In this document: positions 50,194 through 62,800 of the stretch, one piece after another | Layout: every line of letters starts with the position of its first letter | Position numbering within the stretch: the first letter of the stretch is position 1 | Assembly: GCF_963678635.1 (NCBI RefSeq) | Contig: NC_087063.1 | Location: 61,915,850-61,979,849 of the forward strand | Length of the DNA: 64,000 nucleotides | Direction of reading: 5' to 3' | Origin: Symsagittifera roscoffensis | Taxonomy: Eukaryota > Xenacoelomorpha > Acoela > Convolutidae | The notes under the pieces: generated by a model | What the model was told of the DNA's origin: nothing | Databases searched by the model: none | Seen by the model: the letters and a program-made list of their open reading frames with translations, nothing else | Position numbers and translations under genes: made by a program

Positions 50194-53100
50194 GCTTGTC
50201 GATCATGACATTGTAAATAACAGCCATCAGCGCTATATAACACATATGTTATATTCGCCCGGAAGTACATGCCGACGAAAACTGAAGCTAAGTCCGAAAA
50301 TGATAAGCGAGCGTCTAAAAAGAGATTTACATGCTTATAACCATCTCTGCCGTAGCCAATTCAATGTGGTTTTCGTAAAATTGCGTCGACAAAATCATAA
50401 CTTGCTTAAAAATTATCAGCCGAGCCGCGCAAATTAGCTCATTTGAAAGTGAAAATAGTGAGGTCACATTAGGGTCTCAAAATCCACAGGCCACAAGGTT
50501 TTCCTAAAAACAAGATGTACAGTTTTATTTTTAAGTTATCAAATTGTTCTTGTACAGTAGAGAAAATCATTTCATCCATCGGAGTTGGATCGACCCTTTC
50601 CCTCGACTCCTAGCTCCTCCTTATCTAAAAATGGATCGGATGTTCTTAATTTCATTTCAGTACATTCTACGAAGCTAAAAATTGTTAAAATTTAAGTCCT
50701 ACAGTTCAATACCACTCGGTTTTCTCGCACATTGCATAATAAGCTCCTCTGCTACCACGTAAGGTCGGAATTCTTCCCATCAGCATAGCTGACTCGTTAT
50801 CAGTTATTCGTTCTTCACGCTTGTGTCATTGCTTTTTATGTATGCGAATTTTAAATTTTTTTTCAGTTTAAGAGAATTTTCAGAGTTGTCACGTGTCTTT
50901 TTCGAATCAAAGCTTTTAAGACAGATCCTTCAATTCAAAGCAACACTTCCTAATTTGTTTTTTTTTTCAGATAACGTTATTAATCATCGGAATTGATCCC
51001 TAGTTTGGTCGTTTTTTAGTACTAAAAATTTTCTCATCGAAACAAAATTGACGGCATTGTGGTCCAATGGCACAAAATTATGAACTGGGTTTCTTCGTCT
51101 TTTTCGAAGATTTTCAGATTACAACCAGAAGACTTAAAGTGTTACTTGTTCACCAACCTCAACGTAAAAATGCGCCCTTAAATTTTCAACTTTTAGCAAT
51201 TAAATGTGGCACTGTAATCTTTTTTGAACGTTTGAACTGACTCCAATTCTCTCATTTGAATATTTAAGAGAAATTTGATATAACAATCGTTTTAAAAAAA
51301 TGATTTTAAGGATTATTTTGCAAGATAATTGATATTTCTTGATCACAAAAAAGGTCTTTTTGCCGAAGAAAATTACAAAAGTAAAAAGATTTTTTTTTTG
51401 CTGAATCTAAACATTTAATAAAAAATAAGTTACAGTAGTATTTTGACGATTGCAGTTCTAATTTTACCTCTGCCAACAAAATGTTTGTTCAATTGATGAT
51501 ATTTTCACCCTAATTTCCTCAGTTGCGACCAATTTTTTATTGCAAAAGGAGATCAAAAGCAACAACCGATATAAAACAGAGAGCAGGAATAACCTTGGAA
51601 CAATAAATTTCTACGGAAAATTCATAATAAACTATGTTGGAGAAGCAAAAGAGAGATATTGATCAGATGTCAAAAAATTAAATTTTTTTACTTCAAGCCT
51701 ATTCCAATTTTTTTTCAAATCTTCCCCTTTTTTCCAAGTTAAAGTAACATTCAACAATTTAGTTTACATCAATGCTCTCCAATTTAAAATAAATATTTTT
51801 GTATATTTAACATAAACTGAACTTTTCGGATAGGTTTTGTTTTGTTCATTAACAAAAAACCGAGAACGAGTTGAATCATGAACTTTTTTGAAGAAATTAC
51901 AATATTGATAATAATGATCAAGGCAATTGAGATTCCTAACAAGTTAATTTTTAGCTGAATAGAAACCAATCAAATACCTAAAAATAAAGGTGTAAACTGG
52001 AAGGTTTTCTAAAGGTACTTGGTTTAGTATGAATAATTTTTTAAATATTTTTTGAAGAGTTGTGGTTGATTTTCTCAGTTTGCATATAGTTTCCTTGAAA
52101 TTGTTTTTTTTGGAAATAAAACAAGATATAACACGCGTTCCACCTCAAACTAGATAAAACCGTATCGTACTTTTTAAGTTTTCAAAAAAATTGTTGAAAA
52201 ATTGAAAAAAAAAAGAATCTCTCAAATTTGGTGCAGAAACTTTCACCATTGACTTATGATGGAACAACATCATATCTTAAGACTTTCATCCTTCAACCTA
52301 CACATAGTACGCCAATAATTTTTATCAATTGTCTAAAACGCGCCATATTTTTTCCGAAAACATGGAATGTCTTCAAAAAAACCTTAAAAACTCTCTTTTT
52401 CACCATTCCCTTACCAACACACAAACACTGACACCTTACCAATTCTAATCCTTGTCTCAATACTTGCAAACTCTAAACACAATCTTATTTCAAAGCTGGG
52501 AGAACGGTTTTTCCTTTCCTTATCTTAATACATACGAGTATTTTGGCAACCCCCTCCCCTGATCAGACCGAACATCTATTACTCTTGAGACACGATGAAC
52601 AACAAGCTCTCGAGGCGTTCGTCATCAGACCTGCAAGGAAAAACTGCCGCAGAAAATTTGAAACGGAAAACATTTAGAAGCCTAAAAAAGTAAAAATTAC
52701 TCGGATGGAGCAATGACACTTGTGTAGAGGTCATGAAGATACACGTACAACAGAATGAATTGAACGAATAGAGGCAAGTTTGCACTGCAATCTTGAGCAA
52801 TCTAGATGAGACTCCTTTGAAATGCCTAACAGCAAAAACGGAGCGGAAGGGGATACAGCATACAAAATCTGTGAAATCTTAAATTGCTTTGGCTCAGGCA
52901 TAAAAGGCCATCAATCAATGATGAAGTTTGAGAAGAGAAGACAAAGGGAAGGCGAGCCATTTGACTGTTTTCTCGTTAATTTAGAGGGCTTCAAACAAGG
53001 GAGCGACACAGAGAACACCACTAAGTGGAGAAGCTTCAGCACAACATCCAAATTTATGGGATAAAAAGCGACGCTCTGAGAACCATGCTGGCGACCTAAT

Positions 53101-53289
53101 ATATACGCTTTCAAAGACTGCACACCAACACCAGAAGAGATGAAGCGGAAATATAGAGAGTACAGACTAATGAAGCAAAAGAAATACTCTATCACAGTCG
53201 ACCGCTACTTTCGAGGTAGTCAGAAAACAAAAAAATATTATCAGGGTATAAGTCTAAAGACGACCTGGACAAATTTTGCTCAGGTAAGA
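50194..53289 (+). repeat. ~3.1 kb tandem unit, copy 1
   Basis: It begins gcttgtcgatcatgacattg; the same sequence restarts at 53290 and 56327, giving units of 3096 and 3037 bp in direct tandem. Identity is high throughout, with small indels. Content: AT-rich non-coding DNA, T-runs followed by cag, and a gag relic near its right end. Nothing identifies the whole unit as a named element. Confidence 0.9.
52822..53195 (+). pseudogene. Decayed retroelement gag fragment (tandem copy 1)
   Basis: The frame 52822-53064 includes FEKRRQREGEPFDCFLVNLE, matching the 'F..R.Q..GEsfd.Fv..L' of gypsy gag capsids. After a frameshift comes IYGIKSDALRTMLAT, matching the following 'IrdriVxGIxsdxlRexLL'. Remnants upstream (KIHVQQNELNE, AILSNLDETPLK) fit the preceding capsid part. 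Stops show decay. Confidence 0.65.
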
Positions 53290-56200
53290 GCTTGTCGATC
53301 ATGACATTGTAAATAACAGCCATCAGCGCAATATAACACATATGTTATATTCGCCCGGAAGTACATGCCAACGGAAACTGAAGTTAAGTCCGAAAATTAT
53401 AAGCTAGCGTCTAAATAGAGATTTACATGCTTATAACCATCTCTGCCATAGCCAATTCAATGTGGTTTTCATAAAAATTGTGTCGACAAAATTATAACTT
53501 GCTTAAAAACTATCAGCCGAGCCGCGCAAATTAGCTTACTTGAAAGTGAAAATAGTGAGGTCACATTGGAGTCACAAGGTTTTCCTAAAAACAAGATGTA
53601 CAGTTTTATTTTTAATTTATCAAATTGTTCTTGTACAGTAGAGAAAATCATTTCATCCATCGGAGTTGGATCGACCATTTCCCTCGACTCCTAGCTCCTC
53701 CTTATCTGAAAATGGACCGGATGTTCTTAATTTCATTTCAGTACAATCTACGAAGCTAAAAATTGTTAAAATATAAGTCCTCCAGTTCAATACCACTCCG
53801 TTTTCTTGCACATTGCATAATAAGCTCCTCCTCTGCTACCACGTAAGGTCAGAATTCTTCCCATCAGCATAGCTGACTCGTTATCAGTTATTCGTTCTTC
53901 ACGCTCGTGTCATTGCTTTTTATTTATGCAAATATTATTTTTTTTTTCAGTTTTAGAGAATTTTCAGAGTTGTCACGTGTCTTTTTCGAATCAAAACTTT
54001 TAAGACAGATCCTTCAATTCAAAGCAACACTTCCTAATTTTTTTTTTTCAGATAACGTTGTTAATCATCGGAATTGATTCGTAGTTTGGTCGTTTTTTAG
54101 TACTAAAAATTTTATCATCGTAACAAAATTGACGGCATTGTGGTCCGATGGCACAAAATTATGAGCTGGGTTTCTTCGTTTTTTTCGTAGATTTTCAGAT
54201 TGCAACCAGAAGACTTAAAATGCTACTTGTTCACCAACCTCAACGTAAAGATGCGCCCTTAAATTCTCAATGTTTAGCAATTAAATGTGGCACTGTAATC
54301 TTTTTTGAACGTTTGAACTGACTTCAATTCTCTCATTTGAATATTTAAGAGAAATTTTATATAACAATCAATTTTAAGGGTTATTTTGCGAAATAATTGA
54401 TATTTCTTGATCACAAAAAAAGGTCTTTTGCTGAGGAAAATTACAAAAGCAAAAATATATTTTTTTGCCAAATCTAAACATGTAAAAAAAATAAGTAACA
54501 GTAGTATTTTGACAATTGCAGTTCTAATTTTACCTCTGCCAACAAAATGTTTGTTCAATTGATAATGTTTTCCCAGTAATTTCCTTAGTTGTGACCAATT
54601 GCTCATTGCAAAATGAGATCAAAAGCAACAACCGATATAAAACAGAGAGCAGGAATAACCTTGAAACATAAATTTTTACGGAAAATTCATAATAAACTAT
54701 GTTGGAGAAGCAAAAGAGAGATATTGATCAGATGTCAAAAAGGCAACCTTTTTTTTCAAATCTTCCCCTTTTTTCCAAGTTAAAGTATCATTCAACAATT
54801 TAGTTTACATCAATGCTCTCCAATTTAAATTAAATATTTTTGTATATTTAACTTAAACTGAACTTTTTGGAAAGGTTTTGTTGTGTTCATTAACAAAAAA
54901 CCGAGAACGAGTTGAATCATGAGTTTTTCTAAAGAAATTACAATAATGATGATAATGATCAAGGGAATTGAGATTCCTAACAAGTTAATTTTTAGCTGAA
55001 TAGAAAACCAATCAAATACCTTAAAAAAAGGCGTAAATTGGAAGGTTTTTGATAGGTTCTGGGTTTAGTATGAATATTTTTCATATATTTTTTGAAGCAT
55101 TGTGGTTGATTTTCTCAGTTTGCTTATATTGTCCTTGAAATTGTTTTCTTTTGGAAATAAAACAAGATATAACACGCGTTCCACCTCAAACTAGATAAAA
55201 CCGTATCGTACTTTTTAAGTTTTCAAAAAAATTGTTGAAAAATTGAAAAAAAGAATCTCTCAAATTTGGTGCAGAAACTTTCACCATTGACCTATTATGG
55301 AACAACATCATATCTTAAGACTTTCATCCTTCAGCCTACACATAGTACGCCAATAATTTTTACCAATTCTCCAAAACGCGCCATATTTTTTCCGAAAACA
55401 AGGAATGTCTTCAAAAAAATCTTGAAAAACTCTTTTTCACCATTCCCTTGCCAACACACAAACACTGACACCTTACCAATTCTAATCCTTGTCTCAATAC
55501 TTGCAAACTCTAAACACAATCTTATTTCAAAGCTGGGAGAACGGTTTTTCCTTTCCTTATCTTAGTACATACGGGTATTTTGGCAACCCCTTCCCCTGAT
55601 CAGACCGAACATCTATTACTCTTGAGACACGATGAACAACAAGCTCTGTAGGCATTCGTCATCAGATCTGCAAGGAAAAACTGCCGCAGAAAATTTCAAA
55701 CGGAAAACATTTAGAAGCCTAAAAAAGTAAAAATTACTCGGATGGAGCAATGACACTTGTGTAGAGGTCATGAAGATACACGTACAACAGAATGAATTGA
55801 ACGAATAGAGGCAAGTTTGCACTGCAATCTTGAGCAATCTAGATGAGACTCCTTTGAAATGCCTAACAGCAAAAACGGAGCGGAAGGGGATACAGCATAC
55901 AAAATCTGTGAAATCTTAAATTGCTTTGGCTCAGGCATAAAAGGCCATCAATCAATGATGAAGTTTGAGAAGAGAAGACAAAGGGAAGGCGAGCCATTTG
56001 ACTGTTTTCTCGTTAATTTAGAGGGCTTCAAACAAGGGAGCGACACAGAGAACACCACTAAGTGGAGAAGCTTCAGCACAACATCCAAATTTATGGGATA
56101 AAAAGCGACGCTCTGAGAACCATGCTGGCGACCTAATATATACGCTTTCAAAGACTGCACACCAACACCAGAAGAGATGAAGCGGAAATATAGAGAGTAC

Positions 56201-56326
56201 AGACTAATGAAGCAAAAGAAATACTCTATCACAGTCGACCGCTACTTTCGAGGTAGTCAGAAAACAAAAAAATATTATCAGGGTATAAGTCTAAAGACGA
56301 CCTGGACAAATTTTGCTCAGGTAAGA
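53290..56326 (+). repeat. ~3.0 kb tandem unit, copy 2
   Basis: Full second unit. The right 1.1 kb, including the gag relic, is almost unchanged relative to copy 1, while the left part shows more small differences, so gene conversion or unequal age along the unit is possible. Confidence 0.9.
55859..56232 (+). pseudogene. Decayed retroelement gag fragment (tandem copy 2)
   Basis: The same 80-codon frame and downstream frameshift as at 52822, including the identical disabling changes. The gag was therefore already dead before the tandem duplication. Confidence 0.65.
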
Positions 56327-57730
56327 GCTTGTCGATCATGACATTGTAAATAACAGCCATCAGCGCAATATAACACATATGTTATATTCGCCCGGAAGTA
56401 CATGCCAACGGAAACTGAAGTTAAGTCCGAAAATTATAAGCTAGCGTCTAAATAGAGATTTACATGCTTATAACCATCTCTGCCATAGCCAATTCAATGG
56501 GGTTTTCGTAAAATTGCGTCGACAAAATCATAACTTGCTTAAAAATTATCAGCCGAGCCGCGCAAATTAGCTCATTTGAAAGTCAAAATAGTGAGGTCAC
56601 ATTGGGGTCTCAAAATCCACAGGCCAGAAGGTTTTCCTAAAAACAAGATGTACAGTTTTTTATTTTTAAGTTATCAAATTGTTCTTGTACAGTAGAGAAA
56701 ATCATTTCATCCATCGGAGTTGGATCGATCCTTTCCCTCGACTCCTAGCTCCTCCTTATCTGAAAATGGATCGGATGTTCTTAATTTCATTTCAGTACAT
56801 TCTACGAAGCTAAAAATTGTTAAAATTTAAGTCCTCCAGTTCAATACCACTCCGTTTTCTTGCACATTGCATAATAAGCTCCTCTGCTACCACGTAAGAT
56901 CGGAATTCTTCCCATCAGCATAGCTGACTCGTTATCAGTTATTCGTTCTTCACGCTTGTGTCATTGCTTTTTATGTATGCGAATTTTAAATTTTTTTTCA
57001 GTTTAAGAGAATTTTCAGAGTTGTCACGTGTCTTTTTCGAATCAAAGCTTTTAAGACAGATCCTTCAACTCAAAGCAACACTTCCTAATTTGTTTTTTTT
57101 TCAAATAACGTTGTTAATCATCGGAATTGATCTGTAGTTTGGTCGTTTTTTAGTACTAAAATATTTATCATCGTAACAAAATTAACGGCATTGTGGTCCG
57201 ATGGCACAAAATTATAAACTGGGTTTCTTCGTTTTTTTCGAAGACTTTCAGATTGCAACCAGAAGACTTACAGTGTTACTTGTTCACCAATCTCAACGTA
57301 AAGACGGCATTGTGGTATTCCTTGATGGAAATAAAACAAGAATGCAAAAAAAATAATGCAAAAAATGCACAGGAATGCAAAAAATTCAAAAGAGAGATAT
57401 TGATCAGATGTCAAAAAGTTAAACTTTCTTACTTCAAGCCTATTCCGATTTTTTTCAAATCTTCCCTTTTTTTCCAAGTTAAAGTATCATTCATTAAATT
57501 AGTTTACATCAATGCTCTCCAATTTAAAGTAAATATTTTTTTATATTTAACATAAACTGAACTTTTTGGATAGGTTTTGTTTTGGTTCATTGACAAAAAA
57601 CCGAGAACGAGTTGAATCATGAATTTTTCTAAAGAAATTACAAAATTGATAAAAAAGATCAAGGGAATTGAGATTCCTAACCAAGTTAGTTTTTAGCTGA
57701 ATAGAAAACCAATCAAATACCTAAAAAAGG
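56327..57730 (+). repeat. ~3 kb tandem unit, copy 3 (truncated)
   Basis: It follows copies 1 and 2 to about 57300. There a block of roughly 450 bp is missing and replaced by a short A-rich stretch with gaatgcaaaaaa-type repeats, after which it resumes at agagagatattgatcagatg. It is cut at about 57730 by the terminal LTR element. Across the junction a 120-codon frame (57193-57555) is open but unrecognised. Confidence 0.85.
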
Positions 57731-58148
57731 TGTAATCTTGGAACCTGATCTAGACTACATTTTATGATTGGATAATTTAGATATTTTACCAATGTAAAGT
57801 ATTTAATATTAACCAATCATGATCCATCTAACTAACAACCCACTTATTTGTAAGTGCTGAAGTTACTTGTAATTTCAGCACCAGAGAGATTTGAATTTAA
57901 CTTAGAAATTAGTTGGACTCTCCCGAGCACTTCAGCAGCCGCAATAAACCAGTATACCCTAGATCTATTGAGCCTAGCAGAGACTAGTTAAACAACCTGA
58001 GACTAGATAGTATAAGAGTAAGATTAGGATCGGTATTAGACTAAGAAGTTGCACGAATCTATCCGGCCGAAAATAAGATAGCGTGACGAGCAGACGGTGT
58101 ACCCTATCCGAAATTACTCTATGAGTTAACCAACTCGGTCCTAACTCA
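57731..58148 (+). repeat. Presumed 5' LTR of the terminal element
   Basis: It starts TGTAATCTTGG at the tandem-unit breakpoint and ends ...CTAACTCA two bases before a TGG-type primer site. The 3' LTR is outside the window, so the ends rest on TG...CA and PBS position only. Confidence 0.45.
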
Positions 58149-58150
58149 TC

Positions 58151-58168
58151 TGGTGCGACCATAAGTCT
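58151..58168 (+). other. Presumed primer-binding site of the terminal element
   Basis: TGGTGCGACCATAAGTCT, starting with TGG (complement of a tRNA CCA end), two bases after the presumed LTR. The primer tRNA is not identified. Confidence 0.4.
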
Positions 58169-58235
58169 CGAACAAGACCTTAATAGCTTAGAATTAACCA
58201 AAATAGATTAGAAATTAGACAAAAACATTTAAAAA

Positions 58236-58469
58236 ATGTTATACGACAATAATTTAATCGAAATGTCTCTACGACTCAATAGATCAGAGCCAATATTCCG
58301 AACCATAACAGAACAACCCGGAATTGGAAGAAGACCTCGAACCAGAGACGACATACGACAAAGTAGAAACTTGCCATATAGCTATATGATAGTTAGGCAA
58401 AAACCAGAACAAACTTTTATATTTAGAATACTACTGGCAATGAATTTAGATTTTCATTTGCAAACATAA
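58236..58469 (+). CDS. Small basic ORF after the PBS, unknown
   Basis: 77 codons from ATG 58236, arginine-rich in the middle (GIGRRPRTRDDIRQSRN) with a hydrophobic end (FIFRILLAMNLDF). It is the first ATG frame of the element leader. There is no recognised family; it may be a chance frame in the leader. Confidence 0.25.
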   Translation: MLYDNNLIEMSLRLNRSEPIFRTITEQPGIGRRPRTRDDIRQSRNLPYSYMIVRQKPEQTFIFRILLAMNLDFHLQT

Positions 58470-58802
58470 AACCTTGAAGTTAATCTTCAAAATCATTTCA
58501 GGCGCTAAGCAAAATTATTAATATACAATAACGATTGATAAAAAGATCTAAGATCGTTTTCCTAAAACTCTGCAGTAATATACAAAACATGTTTGAAAAA
58601 TAATTATTGAAAAATAAAAAATAAAAATTAGTAGCATGACAATAAATGGTTAGTAATCATAAATCATCCTGTTGTTCCAGCTCCATCACCTAAAACATAA
58701 CAGCAATCATAAACCCACTAACATCATCAAAACACTAAATCTTTCCTTTACACACATTTAAAATTTTATTAAAACTTAAATTCACTTAATTTTAAAAAAA
58801 CA

Positions 58803-58887
58803 GATCATCAAGGCTTATCCTTGGATCTTAAATCATTTTCTACTTAATTAAATTTCAAATTTGATCATCAAGGCTTATCCTTGGATC
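58803..58887 (+). repeat. Twin identical 25-nt hairpins, 60 bp apart
   Basis: GATCATCAAGG-CTTAT-CCTTGGATC-type hairpins at 58803-58827 and 58863-58887 are identical over 25 bases, with arms that pair across a five-base loop (with a small bulge). They lie in the element leader upstream of gag. Confidence 0.85.
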
Positions 58888-59404
58888 AAACAGAACAACT
58901 TTGTTCTCCCCCACCCACTTAATTAGTGTCTAACGACCTCAAACGTCGATTCACTACCCAACCCTTTCTAAAGACCTAAGACTAATAGAAATTTTTAAAC
59001 AAAACTAATCATTCAAATTAGGATAAACAGTGAAGAACTTCGGTTATTCATCCTTCACTTGACCCCCCCTCTTACCAGACCCAGGATAAATCTTAGACTT
59101 AGTAAGTTTAAAATAGTATCTAACGAACTACTCGCGTTCTAATTATACCTGAACCTTGTGGATCGATTTACTATTCTCCAACCCTTGAACACAATCACTA
59201 CCCCTAAGTAAGATTAAGTAAGTTAACACCTTAACTTATACTAGCCACGAGAAAGTAAAAAATCATTCTTCGGAATCGATATACTTTTCTCTCCAACCCT
59301 GAACAAATAGACCCAGGTTAAGCTAACCAAAAAATCGTAAGAACTAACAGTTTAGGAAAATAGAAATCATTTAACAACCTTTTGCATCCGTCATCCTAAA
59401 CCTT
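58888..59404 (+). other. Leader with imperfect repeats
   Basis: A block of the form tcgatttactattctccaac-cct recurs imperfectly at 58947, 59164 and 59277, often preceded by gtctaacgac / tatctaacga. No long coding frame. Confidence 0.5.
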
Positions 59405-59872
59405 ATGTCATTTAAAAACCTAGGAAATAAACAAACAATCGTTTTACACAATTGTGAAATAGATAACAAAAAATACGACCTTGTAATCACACCTCATACA
59501 CAAACAGTTGGATACATTCGAACAAAACGACAAACACTAAAAAGAAAAATAATAACGAAACAAAGACAAATAACACGAAAAAGATTTTCAAAAAATCGAA
59601 ACGCATTTTCAGAATCAGAAACCAACAGTTTAGACGAACTTTACAAACTAAAAGAAACAATAGATAAAAATTGCCCACTTCACGATCAAATATATTTTTC
59701 TGACTCAGAAACAACTTCAAATTCATCAAAAAGAGGAAAAAGAAGAATAAAAAAGCAGTATAAACACAAACCAGTACATTTATACAATTGGAATCAACCA
59801 ATTCGACACATTAATAATTACATATTAACAGTCATCGAACGAAAAAATGAGCTCAACGCACACCCCAGGTGA
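59405..59872 (+). CDS. 155-codon basic ORF preceding gag-pol
   Basis: ATG at 59405. It begins MSFKNLGNKQTIVLHN, followed by a very basic stretch (RTKRQTLKRKIITKQRQITR), then an acidic/serine stretch (FSDSETTSNSS) and a second basic stretch (KRGKRRIKKQYKHK). Its last 26 bases overlap the start of gag-pol, which is in the +1 frame. Composition suggests an RNA-binding or nuclear protein. No family recognised; it could be a separate protein or the N-terminus of a frameshift product. Confidence 0.7.
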   Translation: MSFKNLGNKQTIVLHNCEIDNKKYDLVITPHTQTVGYIRTKRQTLKRKIITKQRQITRKRFSKNRNAFSESETNSLDELYKLKETIDKNCPLHDQIYFSDSETTSNSSKRGKRRIKKQYKHKPVHLYNWNQPIRHINNYILTVIERKNELNAHPR

Positions 59873-62800
59873 AGAAAGTCCAGATGATGATGAAATCTTT
59901 CCTTTTATAGTAGATGCAACCACTGATAGAGGACAGCATATATTTTGCAAAAATTTACTATTAAATTTATTTGAACCCGGAATCAGTCCATGTAAAACAG
60001 AGTTCCCAGATGTAAAAATCAAAAGACAAATCATAGACCACTACTTAAAAGATATATGCAACATAACACAACAGTATGGAATCTACTCCATAGAATTCAC
60101 CTCACCAAACCATAATAATAGAAAATATACAATTCAAACAGACGATCTTGATTTAGAATTTTCAAAAGTTTTTTCAGAATATATAAAAAGCATCCAATAT
60201 CATAACTCACAAAGAGCAAACTCCATATTCACCAATGAAGTTTTCGCAATAATATATAGTTATATTTCGATATTAGAAAACGAAATCCCAATAACAAATG
60301 TCTCACCGACAGAAACATCTAAACATTTAAGAGTACGACATGAAATCACACTACTCTCTAGTTATTTAAACATCATTAAAGAAAATTTCACGAAAGACGA
60401 CGTTTCACAACATACAAAACACGATCTACAAAAAATTTTGGCATGGTTCATAATAGATTATTTCACACACAATATTGATTTAATTGCACAAGCAAGAAAA
60501 AATTTTAGACCCCAAAACTCGAACGATGATACCGCTATCACAGAACAATCAGATTATGTTTGGGACCCCGAATGGTCTCATCCCGCATATATAAGCTTCC
60601 CACAATCAATCTCAAGTCAAGCAATAAGTACGATATCTTACATAAGAGATTATGTAAAAGTAATACCATTAACCATTGATGCAACACCATTAAACTATAA
60701 TACATTTTTGCCCGATACACAAAATAATAGTTTAAACTCTACAGTCATACACAATGAAAACCTCAATGGAACTAGGAATCTTACTCAACAAGATATCCAG
60801 ACACCATCACACTTCATAAATGAAGAAATTGTACACACAACAACTACACAACAAAGTATTTCACCAATACGCCCAAATTTAACAACACCAAGAAATACAA
60901 ATCCTTCACAAACACAGGTAACCTTACAATCAACCGTTAAACCTTCGGTTGCCCCAAAATATTCACATATGGATTACCAAACATACAGACCCATGACAAT
61001 ACCATCAAAAACACGCAAAACATTCACTAGAAACAACTTTGCAGACCATAATTATAATTATACACATCCATCAAAAACATATAACCAACCACAAAGAAAT
61101 TTTAACCAATATACAAGATCTCGAAATTGGGATAACCCAATGACCCAACCTAATTCAATAAATTTCCAAACAAATCCTCCACAGGATCACAATAAAAATT
61201 ACCCATTTTTTCAACAAAATAAAAATAAAAAACAGACATCTTATCAAATGGATTGTTTATCCTCAGATGATGATTTCTTACAACCAGATATATTTGCACC
61301 AAATACTCAAGAATATCGTAGACAAGGAATACAGAGAACACGTACAAATCATAGAAATTTTTCTCCACAACCAATAGATGCACAACATCAACAACCAATT
61401 CAACAACAAAATCTAATTAATACACAATCTTTTCAACCAATTCAACAACAAAATCCAATGACTGCACACTCGTATCAAGCATCACAAATGCAAAATGAAA
61501 TACCACTCCCATATTATCTCCAACAACATGAAATAACAAGAAACCAACTTTCAAATTTTTCTCAAATGCCAAATGCAGCAGAATCATTACAAATGACAAT
61601 GAATCCATACCTTATGGGTGGATCATCAACAACATCAAACAAACCTTTAATGGTTTTCACAGGAACAGACCCTGAATACTCTGTAGAAGATTATTTAAAT
61701 GCAGTAACAGCAAACCTGATTTTAAATATTGGACCTGAACCAATTAATACGCCACTACATCAAAATTGGATACATCGACGCACAGCGTTAATACAAACAA
61801 CCTTAGATGGCGCAGCCCAAAAATGGTTTTCAGTACTACCTCTAGAAATAAAATCAAACTGGAAAAGGTTTACACAGGAATTTTCAAAAATGTTTGACTC
61901 CGAAAGAAACAAACAACAACAAAGAGTTTTATGTAATGAAATTCGCAGATTACCAAACGAAACCATCAAGCAAATAGCAGTACGAATCGAAACACTAGTT
62001 CGAAAAGCATATTCATTAAATACACACGACTATAAAAACACAAAGATGACAGAAATCTTAATGATGACCTTAACACCACAATTAAGGAAAATAGCAATAA
62101 AAAAGAGAGCATCCCATCCTTCTTCAATTCGAGAACCCGATTTAGATTTTCGAAAACTAGTAGACAAATTAGAACAAGCAGAAATCACGATGAAACTAGA
62201 AGAAACGGAAAATCTGAAATTACAATACGTTAACAGAATTGAAACGACTCCCACTAATATTAATAATATACAGGAATCAGAGACAGATCTCGTTGAAAAA
62301 ATCACTGAAATACTCAATATTTACGAAAAGAACCCAAACTTTAAAGGCAAACCATCTTTCAAAAAATGGTGTAATTATTGCCGACGATACGGACATAGTA
62401 TTTCCGAATGTAGACAAAAACAGCAAGACAATCAAAATAAACCTCAAAAATATAAAGAACCAAATAAATCATTCTATCAATACATGAAAAAAGATCAAAA
62501 TCTACCGAACAAAACAGTCTACAGCAACAACAGTTCAGGAAAACCACTCCCGAACAATACAAATTATACAAGAAATCAATCACCATATAACTCAAGTTAT
62601 AGAGGAAGATCACCAGAACGAAGAAACACGCATAATTCATCACAAAATCACTACAATAGACCAAATAGTCGAAATAACTACTCCAGATCACATTCAAATA
62701 CACAACGATTTGTTTCTAGATCTAATTCCCAATCAAGAAATAACTACTATCCAAGCAACCAATCACGAAATTCATCATACAATAGGAATAGAAACTACTC

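Noticed and set aside
59487-59801. 104-codon F/L/V-rich minus frame (and similar minus frames at 61150, 62030, 62359, 63358)
   Set aside because: Antisense of the A-rich element; long T-rich frames arise automatically opposite an open A-rich frame.
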